Source: Solirubrobacter phytolaccae (GTDB taxonomy: Bacteria; Actinomycetota; Thermoleophilia; Solirubrobacterales; Solirubrobacteraceae). Taken from it: DNA of 64,000 nt. Within the stretch, counting starts at the first letter, position 1, and every line of letters begins with the position of its first letter. A program made the translations under genes and the position numbers. Positions 17,261 to 27,192 of the stretch are shown here, piece after piece. The DNA lies in the NCBI RefSeq assembly GCF_027587195.1, contig NZ_JAPDDP010000002.1:142244-206243 (forward strand). The letters run 5' to 3'. The notes under the pieces were generated by a model. It had not been told where the DNA came from, ran no database searches, and was given only the letters and a program-made list of their open reading frames with translations.

Positions 17261-18217
17261 ATGCGGGCGTTGGTGGGCGGGGTGACGGTGGCGGCGATGT
17301 TGTTGATGGCGGCAACCGCGCAGGCCGAGCGCGTCGACATGATGACCCCGTGGGCCTGGGCCTGGGTCGACAACCAGCCGTTCGTGGATCCGAGCACCGG
17401 CGCGCCGCTCGGCGCCAACAGCGCCCATCCGCGCGGGCAGATCAAGGACCGCGGCACGCCCGACTCGTACTCCGTGAAGATGACGGTGACCGCGCTCGGC
17501 ACCGCGGGTCAGCAGTTGGACCAGTACACGGTCTCCGACGGCAGCGCCGTCTACCGCGACCTGGACCGGCGCCTGAACCTGTCGGCACCGGTGCAGTCGG
17601 TGCGCTTCGACCTGTGCACGGTGCCGAACGCGCAGTGCGTCACCCAGACCTTCGCGCGCCCGGCCCCGCCCGCCTCGCCCGGCCCCGCTCCGGGCGCGAC
17701 GCCGACCCCGACCGTGCAGCCCGCACCCCCTGCCGACCGTGACGGCGACGGCTTCCCGGACACGACGGACTGCAACGACACGAACTCGTCGGTGTTCCCC
17801 GGCGCGCGGGAGTACCCCGGTAACGGGCTCGACGACGACTGCGCGGGCGGTGACCAGGCCGCGAAGATGCCGGGCGGCGTCAAGTACGACTGGACGGTCA
17901 CCGCGCGGACGAATCCGAAGGTGCGGTTCATGCGGGTGCGCGACGCGGTCGCGGGCGCGCAGGTGACGGTCACCTGCGAGGGCCGCGGCTGCCCGTTCAA
18001 GCTGCGCCGCAAGACGACCGACCAGCACGGCGAGGTGTCGCTCACCAAGCTGTTCAAGGGCCGCCGCCTGCGCTCCGGCACGCGGGTCGAGGTCCACGTG
18101 GCCGCGCCCAACATGATCACCAAGGTGACCCGCTTCACCATCCGGCGCGGGGTGACGCCGAGCGGCACGAGCCTCTGCGTGCCCGTCGGGCAGCTGAAGC
18201 CGCAGCGCCGCTGCTGA
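17261..18217 (+). CDS. Secreted protein with one MopE-like repeat and the four-Cys C-terminal module
   Basis: 318 residues from ATG 17261 (MRALVGGVTV), with a signal peptide cut near AQAE (~23). An N-terminal domain of unknown type (~25-135) is followed by a Pro/Ala linker and a MopE-type metal-binding repeat (DRDGDGFPDTTDCND, then NGLDDDC). The C-terminal ~115-residue module carries CEGRGCPF, GTRVEVHVAAP and terminal cysteines. It is the same module as in the 5.3-7.1, 27.2-29.2 and 29.4-31.5 kb genes. MopE repeats bind Ca2+ or Cu; a structural or metal-sequestering surface role is inferred. The GGCGCCGATGCGG context before the start also precedes the 29.4 kb paralogue. Confidence 0.8.
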   Translation: MRALVGGVTVAAMLLMAATAQAERVDMMTPWAWAWVDNQPFVDPSTGAPLGANSAHPRGQIKDRGTPDSYSVKMTVTALGTAGQQLDQYTVSDGSAVYRDLDRRLNLSAPVQSVRFDLCTVPNAQCVTQTFARPAPPASPGPAPGATPTPTVQPAPPADRDGDGFPDTTDCNDTNSSVFPGAREYPGNGLDDDCAGGDQAAKMPGGVKYDWTVTARTNPKVRFMRVRDAVAGAQVTVTCEGRGCPFKLRRKTTDQHGEVSLTKLFKGRRLRSGTRVEVHVAAPNMITKVTRFTIRRGVTPSGTSLCVPVGQLKPQRRC

Positions 18218-18219
18218 GG

Positions 18220-19464
18220 CTACGCGGCCTTGAGCTCGCGCGGCGCGAGCCGTGCGACCTGGTCACGCAGGTCGCGCACCTCGGGATCATCGGCCAGCTT
18301 GAGCGCGCGCTCGCACGCCTCCAGGCAGTCGCTGACCCGGTCCGTGCGCGCGAGGGCGTGGGCGTAGCGCGCCCAGGCGGTCTCGCTCTCCGGGAACAGC
18401 TGGGTGGCCTGCTCGCAGGCGCTGACCTCGGTGCCGACGTCGCCCATCAGGTTCGCGACCAACGCGAGGTCCATCAGGCCCTCCTCGGACGGTCCGACGG
18501 CCCGGGCGTGGTCGAGGGCCTCACGCGCGCCCTCGCGGTCGAACGTCCGCATTCGCAGCCGGCCGAGGCGCTCCCAGGCGGAGGCGTCGGTCGGATCGGC
18601 GGCCACTTCACGCTGCCCGGCGTCAACCGCTTGCGACAACGCGCCCATGCTCTCGTAGATCCGCGCGGCGTACCGGTAGGGCGCGGGGCGGTCCTTCTCC
18701 GCACGGATCCAGTCGCGCACGGAGCGCGCCGCGGCGCTGAAGTCTCCTGCCTGCCAGAAGGCGAGCGTCATCAGCCGCAGGACCTGCGTGTTGTCCGGCT
18801 CGGCGTCGCGCGCGAACACGAGCCGGCGCGCGGCGAGCTTGAAGTCACCCTCCGCGAGCGCGTGCTTGGCCGCCGTCATGAAGCGCATGACGCGCTCCGC
18901 GCCGGGATCCGGCTTCGAGAAGTCGACGAATTGGAGCGAACCCGCCGGAACGGTTCTGATCCCCGGTTGGAAGGAGACTCGCGCCCACTGCTGAACGTCG
19001 TCGCCGTGGCCCGTGAAGTAGATGCCGTTGACGCTGCCGACGCCCCACTCGGGATACGAGAGGCAGCGCGCGTACCGATGCACGACCGAGTGGTCGGGCA
19101 CGCGTGAGCCGAACGGGTCGTGCTTCTGGCGCTCGCCGTCCTCGGCGCGCTGGCGCTGCTCTTCCGCGTACGCCCTGGCGCCTTCCTCGGCGCGACGCTT
19201 GCGAGCCGCGGCGGCGGACACCTTGACGGCGTTCTTGGAGACCTTCCCGCCGCGGGACTGCTCGGCGAGCGACTCGAGCTGGTCGGCGGCCTGGTTGATC
19301 GCCTTCAGGTGGCGCTCGTGCTCGAGCTGCCGACCAGGAGGTGCGATGTCCGGGTGCCAGACCTTCGCGAGCTTGCGGCGCGCCTTCTGGATGTCGCGCT
19401 TGTCGAAGGGCGGCTCGATCTCAAGCAGCAACACGGACTGTTCGATGTCGAGCACCTGCGGCAT
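18220..19464 (-). CDS. J-domain protein with TPR-like C-terminus
   Basis: 414 residues. The N-terminal J domain (~1-60) contains the Hsp70-stimulating HPD tripeptide (H37-P38-D39 in KVWHPDIAPPG). A charged coiled-coil stretch (~75-115) follows, then a small beta-rich part (~120-180) and about six helical TPR-like repeats (~190-405). It should present substrates or partners to DnaK in the cytosol. ATG 19464 is chosen because the J domain starts there. No dnaK or grpE lies nearby. It is convergent with the 17.3-18.2 kb gene, 2 nt apart. Confidence 0.85.
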   Translation of the reverse strand: MPQVLDIEQSVLLLEIEPPFDKRDIQKARRKLAKVWHPDIAPPGRQLEHERHLKAINQAADQLESLAEQSRGGKVSKNAVKVSAAAARKRRAEEGARAYAEEQRQRAEDGERQKHDPFGSRVPDHSVVHRYARCLSYPEWGVGSVNGIYFTGHGDDVQQWARVSFQPGIRTVPAGSLQFVDFSKPDPGAERVMRFMTAAKHALAEGDFKLAARRLVFARDAEPDNTQVLRLMTLAFWQAGDFSAAARSVRDWIRAEKDRPAPYRYAARIYESMGALSQAVDAGQREVAADPTDASAWERLGRLRMRTFDREGAREALDHARAVGPSEEGLMDLALVANLMGDVGTEVSACEQATQLFPESETAWARYAHALARTDRVSDCLEACERALKLADDPEVRDLRDQVARLAPRELKAA

Positions 19465-19782
19465 GACCCGTACACGGTACCGAGCGAGGACGCACCGGTT
19501 CTCGGCGCTGCCGGCGCGGCGACCCCTACAACCTCGCCGCGCCGGCGCGCGCACCGGAACTAGTTCCGCCAACCCATGATGACCCCCCTGACGGTCGCTG
19601 GATTCGGAACAGGCGGGCTGACCCCCGCCGTGGCGAAATATACCCATAAGTCAGACGCTTATTCTCGAACCAGAAAATTGCTCATCGGAAGACTTTTTGG
19701 TTGTGGATCGATCAACCGGTCGATGAGTGCCAGAAACCTCAGGCCTGGGCCTGATTGCGCGTGAACAGGGGTACGCACTAAC
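19465..19782. other. 318-bp intergenic region with an AT-rich patch
   Basis: This lies between the divergent J-domain and HD-GYP genes. Bases ~19635-19715 are markedly AT-rich for this genome and hold GGTTG-TGGATCGAT-CAACC (19699-19717) and the overlapping ATCGA-TCAACCGG-TCGAT inverted repeat. It probably houses both promoters and an operator. I searched by eye for a c-di-GMP (GEMM) riboswitch core because the downstream gene is HD-GYP and did not find one. Confidence 0.4.
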
Positions 19783-21291
19783 TTGCTCTCCGTGGTCGTC
19801 TGGCTCGCACTGATCGTCTGGCTCGGCCTGGTCATCTGGGCGCTCTCCGTCGTGAGGGCGGCTGCGGTGGCCGACGCGCCCCCGCCCGCGCCCGACCGGC
19901 TCGCTTTCGGACGCGTCCCGTTCGCCGGTCGCCGCCGCGCGACGGCGATCACCCAGGGGGTCCTGCTCGCCGGTGTGCTGGGCGCCGCGGCCTACCTCTC
20001 GACCGAGAGCCAGTGGCAGCCGCTTCCGCTCGTCGGCCTCATCGCGCTGCTCGTGCTCGGCTCCGACATCCTCGTGCTGGACGCCAAGCGCTTCCGCATC
20101 GGCGGCTCGTTCACCGGCCTCGTGCTCGCGATGGCCCTGCTCGGCCCGGCGCCCGCGGCGCTCCTCGGCCTCGCGTCCGCCCTCGTTGACGCGCTGCGCC
20201 GCAAGGTGCGCGGCACGTACCTGCTCAACAACCTGCTCACGTACACGACGTTCCCGCTGCTCGGCGGGCTCGTGCTCGACGCGCTGCACCGCGGGAACAC
20301 CGAGGAGGGCGGCTACGCGGTCGCGGTCTTCGTGATCTTCCTCGCGACCAACCTCGTGAACTTCCTGATGATCGCGGGGCACACGCGCATCCTGCGCGGC
20401 GGCTCGCTGCTGGAGATGTTCAAGGGCGTCTTCGTCCCGGTCCTGCCGTGGGAGATCGCGAGCGCCGTGATGACCGCGATGGCCGTGTACGGCTTCGAGG
20501 TCTGGGGCGCCGGGATCATCGGCCTGTTCGCGCTCGCGCTCGGCGTCTACCAGCTGCTGCTGCGCGCGCTGCTCGAGGGCCAGGCGCACTCGGAGGAGAT
20601 CGAACGCCGGACGAACCAGCTCGACGTCCGCCACGAGGGGATGCTCGGCCTGCTGCTGGAGACGCTCGCGCTGCGCGATCCGAGCGCGGCACGCCACGCG
20701 GCCGCCGTCGCCCACTACGCGCACCAGCTCGCCCGCGCGGCGGGCCTGTCCGAGCGCGAACAGGCGATCGTCCACACCGCGGGCCTCCTCCACGACTTGG
20801 GCAAGGAGGCGCTGCCGGACCACATCCTGATCGGGCGCAGCGAGCTCCACCCCGCCGAGATCCGCCTGATCAAGCGCCACCCGGCCGACGGCGCGCGCCT
20901 GCTGCTGCGCGTCGAGGGCATGGGCGAGGTCGCCGCGGCGGTGCTCGCCCACCACGAGCGGATCGACGGCAAGGGCTACCCGGACGGGCTCGCCGGCGAC
21001 AGCATCCCGATGACCGCCCGCATCCTCGCGGTCGCCGAGGTCTACGACGTGCTCACCTCGCCGGACTCCTACCGGCTCCAGATGCCCGCGCACGAGGCCG
21101 AGGACGAGCTGCGCAACGTCGCCGGCTCCCAGCTCGACGGCCGGCTCGTCTGGCTGTTCGCCACGCAGGTGCTGCGCGGCCGCCACAGCGACCACCTCGA
21201 GCACATCGCCGACCTCGAGGCCGAGCTGCAGGTCCAGCGCGCCGTCCGCGGCGCCCTGGACGGGCCGTTCGTGCTCGGCCCGCCCGCCTAG
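19783..21291 (+). CDS. Membrane-anchored HD-GYP domain phosphodiesterase-like protein
   Basis: 502 residues. An N-terminal membrane region of about 7-8 helices (~1-262) is followed by an HD-GYP domain (~285-440). Metal and catalytic residues are visible: H305, H331, HDLGK with H337-D338, H366, H390-H391 and the GYP motif in DGKGYPDG (398-400). HD-GYP proteins hydrolyse c-di-GMP or related cyclic dinucleotides at the inner face of the membrane. The start is TTG 19783 or GTG 19792; no good ribosome-binding site decides. Convergent with the ABC exporter, 6 nt apart. Confidence 0.87.
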   Translation: MLSVVVWLALIVWLGLVIWALSVVRAAAVADAPPPAPDRLAFGRVPFAGRRRATAITQGVLLAGVLGAAAYLSTESQWQPLPLVGLIALLVLGSDILVLDAKRFRIGGSFTGLVLAMALLGPAPAALLGLASALVDALRRKVRGTYLLNNLLTYTTFPLLGGLVLDALHRGNTEEGGYAVAVFVIFLATNLVNFLMIAGHTRILRGGSLLEMFKGVFVPVLPWEIASAVMTAMAVYGFEVWGAGIIGLFALALGVYQLLLRALLEGQAHSEEIERRTNQLDVRHEGMLGLLLETLALRDPSAARHAAAVAHYAHQLARAAGLSEREQAIVHTAGLLHDLGKEALPDHILIGRSELHPAEIRLIKRHPADGARLLLRVEGMGEVAAAVLAHHERIDGKGYPDGLAGDSIPMTARILAVAEVYDVLTSPDSYRLQMPAHEAEDELRNVAGSQLDGRLVWLFATQVLRGRHSDHLEHIADLEAELQVQRAVRGALDGPFVLGPPA

Positions 21292-21297
21292 CGTCAC

Positions 21298-22086
21298 CTA
21301 GTCGATCAGCTTCTTCTCCATGAAGTGGATCGCGAGCCGCCACATCAGCAGCGCGAAGGCCACCAGCACGCCCAGGTGAATCAGGTCCGCGCCGGGCTCG
21401 AAGCCGAACACGGCGTGCCGGACGAGCTCGACGAGGTGGTAGAGCGGGTTGATCTGCGCGAGTACCTGCGCCCACTGCGGCAGTCCGTCGATCGGGAAGA
21501 ACGTGCCCGCGACCAGGAACAGCGGCGTGAGCACGGCGCTGGTGACGTAGTTGAAGTTGTCGATCGACTTCATGACGCCGGCGATGACCGTGCCGAAGCT
21601 CGCCCAGCCGAAGCCGGCGATCATCGCGATGAACGGGACGAGCAGCATTCCCCAGCTCGGGTCCAGCCCGAACGCGATCGCGACGAGCATCGGCGCGCAG
21701 CCGTACGTCCCCGCCCGTACGCTCAGCCACAGCACCTCGGCGGTGACGAGCTCCTCAGTGTCCACGGGCGCGGCGAGGATCGCGTCGTAGGTGCGCTGGA
21801 ACTTGTACTTGATGAACGTCCCGAACATGGCCGGGAACGCGCTGGAGAACAGCACCGCCGTGGCGACCGTGCCGGTGCCGACGTACTCGACGTAGTCGTA
21901 GCCGCCGACCGTGCTCACCAGCGACCCGAAGCCGAACCCGAACGCGAGCAGGTAGACGGTCGGCTCCACCGTCGCGCTGAACGTGGAGGACCGCCAGAAG
22001 CTCGCGAAGTTGATGATCTCGCGGACGAGCACGCCCATCAGCGCGGGGCGCTCGAGCCGGCCGAGCCTGCGTTGCTGGGCGCTCAC
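21298..22086 (-). CDS. ABC-2 type transporter permease
   Basis: 262 residues with six membrane helices, the ABC-2 layout. The start GTG 22086 overlaps the stop of the ATPase gene (GTGA), so the two are translated together. Characteristic segments are EPTVYLLAFGFGFGSLV and, before the last helix, NPLYHLVELVRHAVFG, common in DrrB/NodJ-like permeases. It likely exports a lipid, polysaccharide precursor or drug. The substrate is unknown. Confidence 0.88.
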   Translation of the reverse strand: MSAQQRRLGRLERPALMGVLVREIINFASFWRSSTFSATVEPTVYLLAFGFGFGSLVSTVGGYDYVEYVGTGTVATAVLFSSAFPAMFGTFIKYKFQRTYDAILAAPVDTEELVTAEVLWLSVRAGTYGCAPMLVAIAFGLDPSWGMLLVPFIAMIAGFGWASFGTVIAGVMKSIDNFNYVTSAVLTPLFLVAGTFFPIDGLPQWAQVLAQINPLYHLVELVRHAVFGFEPGADLIHLGVLVAFALLMWRLAIHFMEKKLID

Positions 22087-22958
22087 GCGATCTCCTCGCC
22101 GGTCAGCAGGACGAAGACGTCCTCGAGGTTGGTCGGGCGGCGCTCGCCCTCGTAGCCGTTGGCGTTCAGGACGCTGATGCTCGTGCCGGTGCGGCGCGTG
22201 GAGTAGCCGGCGGCCTTCGCCTGGAGCTCGACCTCCTGGAGCTTCGCCGGCGGCCCGTAGACCTCGACCGCCTCGGCGCCCGCGTGCTCGGTGATCAGCG
22301 CGCGCGGCGTGCCGGCGGCGACCGCCTTGCCGTGGGACATGATCGTCACCGTGTCGGCGAGGCGCTCGGCCTCCTCGATGTAGTGCGTGGACATCAGGAT
22401 CGAGACGCCCTCGCTGCGGAGCCGGTCCACGAGCGCCCACAGCTCCTGGCGCACCTGCGGGTCCAGGCCGACGGTCGGCTCGTCGAGCAGGATGAGCTGG
22501 GGCTGGTGCACCAGCCCGCGCGCGATCAGCAGTCGCCGGCGCATGCCGCCGGACAGGTTGTCGACCTTCGTGTCGCGGCGGTCGGACAGGTTCGCGATCC
22601 CCAGCGCCCGCTCGACCGCGGCTTTGCGCTCGTTGCGCGGCACGCGGTACAGGTAGGCGAACACGCGCAGGTTCTGCTCGACCGTGAGCGTGACGTCGAG
22701 GTTGTCGAGCTGGGGCACGACGCCGCACAGGGCGCGTGCCTCCTTGCTGCGGGCCGGGACCGGGAGGCCGAGGATCTCGATCTCCCCCTCGTCCGGGATC
22801 GCCTGCGCCGTGAGCATGCGCATGGTCGTCGACTTGCCGGCGCCGTTGGGCCCGAGCAGGCCGACGCAGGTTCCCTCTGGGACCTCGAGGTCGAGGTGAT
22901 CTACCGCCGTCAGGTTGCCGAAGCGCTTGACGACGCCACGGAGGCGAAGGGCGGGCAC
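22083..22958 (-). CDS. ABC transporter ATP-binding protein (DrrA/NodI type)
   Basis: 291 residues. Walker A GPNGAGKST (~37-45), Q-loop region VVPQLDNLD, signature LSGGMRRRL, Walker B LILLDEPTVGLDP and the H-loop STHYIEEAE are all intact, so it is a working ATPase. The C-terminal extension (~215-291) is typical of DrrA/NodI exporters. It pairs with the overlapping ABC-2 permease. Confidence 0.92.
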   Translation of the reverse strand: MPALRLRGVVKRFGNLTAVDHLDLEVPEGTCVGLLGPNGAGKSTTMRMLTAQAIPDEGEIEILGLPVPARSKEARALCGVVPQLDNLDVTLTVEQNLRVFAYLYRVPRNERKAAVERALGIANLSDRRDTKVDNLSGGMRRRLLIARGLVHQPQLILLDEPTVGLDPQVRQELWALVDRLRSEGVSILMSTHYIEEAERLADTVTIMSHGKAVAAGTPRALITEHAGAEAVEVYGPPAKLQEVELQAKAAGYSTRRTGTSISVLNANGYEGERRPTNLEDVFVLLTGEEIA

Positions 22959-22971
22959 CCCGCCCAGGGTG

Positions 22972-23700
22972 TCACGCGGCTATGCGCAGTTCGGTACGGG
23001 CAGCCGCCCTAACCAGCGCCTCGAACAGCGGCAGGTGGGCGTACAGCGTCTCCGCGTGCCACTGGACGCCAAGCGTGAACGCGCCTGGGCCTTCGACGCT
23101 CTCCACCGTGCCGTCGTCGGCGCGGGCGACGACTTTCAGGCCTTCGCCGACGCGGTCCACGGCCTGGTGGTGGAAGGAGTTCACCGACAGGCTGCGCTGG
23201 CGCATGATCCGGTGCAGGCGCGAGCCGGTCTCGACCTCCACCGCGTGCGTGGGCTCGGTCGCCGTGGCCGTCTGGCGATGGCCGTCGATGTGCTGGTGCA
23301 GCGTGCCGCCGCAGGCGACGTTGAGCGCCTGCGAGCCGCGGCAGATCGCGAGGATCGGGATGTTGCGGCTCAGCGCCTCGCGGGCGAGGCTGAGCTCGAA
23401 GGCGTCGAGGCTCGGCTCGGTCGGGCCGAGCTGCGTGTGGCGGTCGGTCGCGCCGTAGGCCGCCGGATCGAGGTCCGGACCGCCGCTCAGGCAGATGCCG
23501 TCGAGGCGCTCGAGCAGGCCCTGGAGGTGGTCGGTGCCCGTCGGGGGCAGCACGACGGGGATCGCTCCCGCCGCGTCGAGGGTGCGGAGATAGGTCATCC
23601 CAAGCGCCATCTCGGGGTGCGGCGGCTCGCCGTGGCGGCGGGTCGTCGCCAGGCTGCTGGGACGCATCTCAGAGGTGGTGACGCCGATGAGCGGCCGCAT
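22972..23700 (-). CDS. Gamma-glutamyl-GABA hydrolase-like class I amidotransferase (PuuD family)
   Basis: 242 residues. The nucleophile Cys lies in [11 protein letters not shown] and the catalytic His in GVQWHAE, with [11 protein letters not shown] before them. This is the peptidase C26 (PuuD/YvdE) subgroup, which hydrolyses gamma-glutamyl amide bonds, for example in putrescine degradation. Start MRPLIGV at 23700. With a copper amine oxidase elsewhere in the window, polyamine catabolism is possible, but the two are 18 kb apart and a link is speculative. Confidence 0.88.
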   Translation of the reverse strand: MRPLIGVTTSEMRPSSLATTRRHGEPPHPEMALGMTYLRTLDAAGAIPVVLPPTGTDHLQGLLERLDGICLSGGPDLDPAAYGATDRHTQLGPTEPSLDAFELSLAREALSRNIPILAICRGSQALNVACGGTLHQHIDGHRQTATATEPTHAVEVETGSRLHRIMRQRSLSVNSFHHQAVDRVGEGLKVVARADDGTVESVEGPGAFTLGVQWHAETLYAHLPLFEALVRAAARTELRIAA

Positions 23701-23748
23701 TGGAGGATCATCGGGCGCACGGGCGTGTTGCACACCCCGCCGTTGGTC

Positions 23749-23763
23749 CAAGTTTTCAACTTG
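23749..23763. promoter_or_regulatory. Perfect AT-rich palindrome upstream of ettA
   Basis: CAAGTT-TTC-AACTTG is a perfect inverted repeat with 6-bp arms and a 3-nt centre, in an AT-rich patch between the divergent amidotransferase-like gene and ettA. It could be an operator or part of a promoter. Confidence 0.4.
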
Positions 23764-23792
23764 TGAATTCGCCCAACGGTCGGGCTCAACGA

Positions 23793-23812
23793 GCCTTCTA
23801 AAGTCAGAAGGC
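23793..23812 (+). promoter_or_regulatory. Hairpin covering the ettA ribosome-binding site
   Basis: GCCTTCT (23793-23799) pairs perfectly with AGAAGGC (23806-23812) across a 6-nt AAAGTC loop. The right arm contains AGAAGG, the likely Shine-Dalgarno, ending 3 nt before ATG 23816. The hairpin would occlude initiation, so it may regulate translation; alternatively, leaderless transcription could bypass it. Confidence 0.45.
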
Positions 23813-23815
23813 GCG

Positions 23816-25471
<1,656 letters not shown>

Positions 25472-25477
25472 CCCGAT

Positions 25478-27016
25478 CTACGGTCTGACGACGACTTTCA
25501 CCTCCGGCGAAGTGCCGCCGGCGTAGGGGAAGTCGTCGTCATCGTGGATCACGGCCCGGAAGCGGTACCGGGTCTTGGAGTAGGTCGACGTGAAGCGATA
25601 GCTCGCGTTGAACCGCCCGTTGCGGAGCGCGGCGGTCTTGAACGGCACCCACTTCCCCGCCCACGCTTGAAGTTCGACCCGCGTGCGTGCGCCGTCGGTG
25701 CCCGGCACGGTTCCCGAGAACCTCACGCTACGCCCGTTCCGGGTCGACCTGCGGTTCACCTTGAGCCGCACCGGCGCGGCGACGATCAACTTGACCGTCT
25801 GCACCGATGCGCCGTACGCGAGGCGAACCTCACGCGACGGCCCACGGGGCAGTGAGAGGGAGAAGCGGCCTTTGGCGTCGGTGGTGACGACCGTCGGCGC
25901 GCTCCACGAGCCGCCGCGGAGGGGTCGCGTGCACACCTCGACGCGCTGACCGGCGATCGCCGTGCCCGCGAGCGTGCCGGCGAGCTTCGTGCTGACGAAC
26001 TTGACCCGGCGCGTGCGCTTTCCGGTGATGGACAGCGTTCCCGAAGGCGTCGGTGCGGCCGTCGCGCTGGTCGCTCCCGGAGCCGGTTCTTCGGTCGTCG
26101 CCGACGACGTGGGCGTTCGAACCCATACTCCATAGGGCCCCACCGTGGTCCGGTTCCCCGCCACGTCCCGTAGCTCGACCTCCACGGAGTGGTGCCCGGG
26201 TGCGAGGTCGGCCGTGTCGAGTCTGAGCTCAACCTGTCCCGCCGCCGCACATGGGACCGATGCAACGTACGGAGCCCTGCATTTAGGCCCGCCGACGGGG
26301 GTGGAGTTTCGCGTCCGGCCGTCGACCGTCAGCTCAGCCGTCGCAACCCCTCCACCGACGTCTTGGAACCCGACGTGAACGTCTACCACGCCCTGGAGTG
26401 ACCCTCCGGAGACGAGCGTCCCGGAGGGCACGCCAACCAACTCCGGCGAAATCTCGTCCCGCACCGTGACGGCGGCTCGAGCGATCGTGATCTGGAACTC
26501 CTTGTGGCACTCCATGTCGCAGAAGACCTCAACGGCAACGTCGGACTCACGTAGTTCGGACGCCACGAGCTCTCCCGAGACCAGATAGTCGCCGAACTCC
26601 CACGAGACGTCAGGGTGACCCACCTCCACCTCGGTTCCGCCGGCCCGAACGCGGTAGTAGAGGCCGGCGTCGGCGAACTGGCGTGCGTGCCGTTGCAGCC
26701 GAAACCCCTCGATCGTCGTGCCTCGGGGAGGCGTGAAACCCCACTGGACCCCAACTTGCAGAGGATGCTCGAAGGCAAGGTCGTTGATCATCATCGGCCC
26801 CCCGGACAGGCATCCGTTGAGGACGTAGGGTTCGCGGATCGGCACGCCGTCCCCCAGCGCCACTGCGCGCCACGCCGTGGTCGGCGCGGGCCCGTCCTTG
26901 GTGCGGCAAGCCTCGACGACGTAGGTTCCAGCCGACGCCGCCGGCGCGGACACGTTCCACAGCGCGGCCGCCATCAGCGTCGCGCCTGTCAGTCGGATCA
27001 CGTTCATGCCATTCAT
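25478..27016 (-). CDS. Secreted Ig-like/beta-sandwich protein of unknown function
   Basis: 512 residues with a signal peptide ending near SAG (~29). An N-terminal beta-rich domain (~30-190) has several cysteines (EACR, NGCLSGG, FCDMECHKE). Then comes an Ig/cadherin-like domain with DVAGNRTTVGPYGVWV, a Thr/Ala/Pro linker (~300-325), and two C-terminal beta-sandwich repeats rich in SGTVPGTDG and RNGRF motifs. GAAGGG 8 nt upstream supports ATG 27016. This looks like a surface or adhesin-type protein; base composition is slightly lower in GC than its neighbours around 26.1-26.8 kb. No catalytic motif. Confidence 0.7.
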   Translation of the reverse strand: MNGMNVIRLTGATLMAAALWNVSAPAASAGTYVVEACRTKDGPAPTTAWRAVALGDGVPIREPYVLNGCLSGGPMMINDLAFEHPLQVGVQWGFTPPRGTTIEGFRLQRHARQFADAGLYYRVRAGGTEVEVGHPDVSWEFGDYLVSGELVASELRESDVAVEVFCDMECHKEFQITIARAAVTVRDEISPELVGVPSGTLVSGGSLQGVVDVHVGFQDVGGGVATAELTVDGRTRNSTPVGGPKCRAPYVASVPCAAAGQVELRLDTADLAPGHHSVEVELRDVAGNRTTVGPYGVWVRTPTSSATTEEPAPGATSATAAPTPSGTLSITGKRTRRVKFVSTKLAGTLAGTAIAGQRVEVCTRPLRGGSWSAPTVVTTDAKGRFSLSLPRGPSREVRLAYGASVQTVKLIVAAPVRLKVNRRSTRNGRSVRFSGTVPGTDGARTRVELQAWAGKWVPFKTAALRNGRFNASYRFTSTYSKTRYRFRAVIHDDDDFPYAGGTSPEVKVVVRP

Positions 27017-27156
27017 AGGTCAGCCCTTCGGTGATTCGCCCCTTAGTTGACGCACTCTCACGCATTCAACACACCTTGCGCCAGCTTCGCCGGACAGTGA
27101 ACCGGGAATGCCATCGCCGCGCAACGCGTCCTATGCAAACGATGCGCTCAGCCCAG

Positions 27157-27186
27157 TTGACTGCCCCGTCGCGGCAGGGATAGCGT
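27157..27186 (+). promoter_or_regulatory. Promoter for a leaderless mRNA
   Basis: TTGACT (27157-27162), an 18-nt spacer and TAGCGT (27181-27186), then 6 nt to ATG 27193. Transcription would start at or next to the ATG, so this mRNA would be leaderless. Confidence 0.6.
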
Positions 27187-27192
27187 CGGACG

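Noticed and set aside
19600..19782. GEMM (c-di-GMP) riboswitch before the HD-GYP gene
   Set aside because: The conserved GEMM core was not found by eye. A covariance search would settle it.
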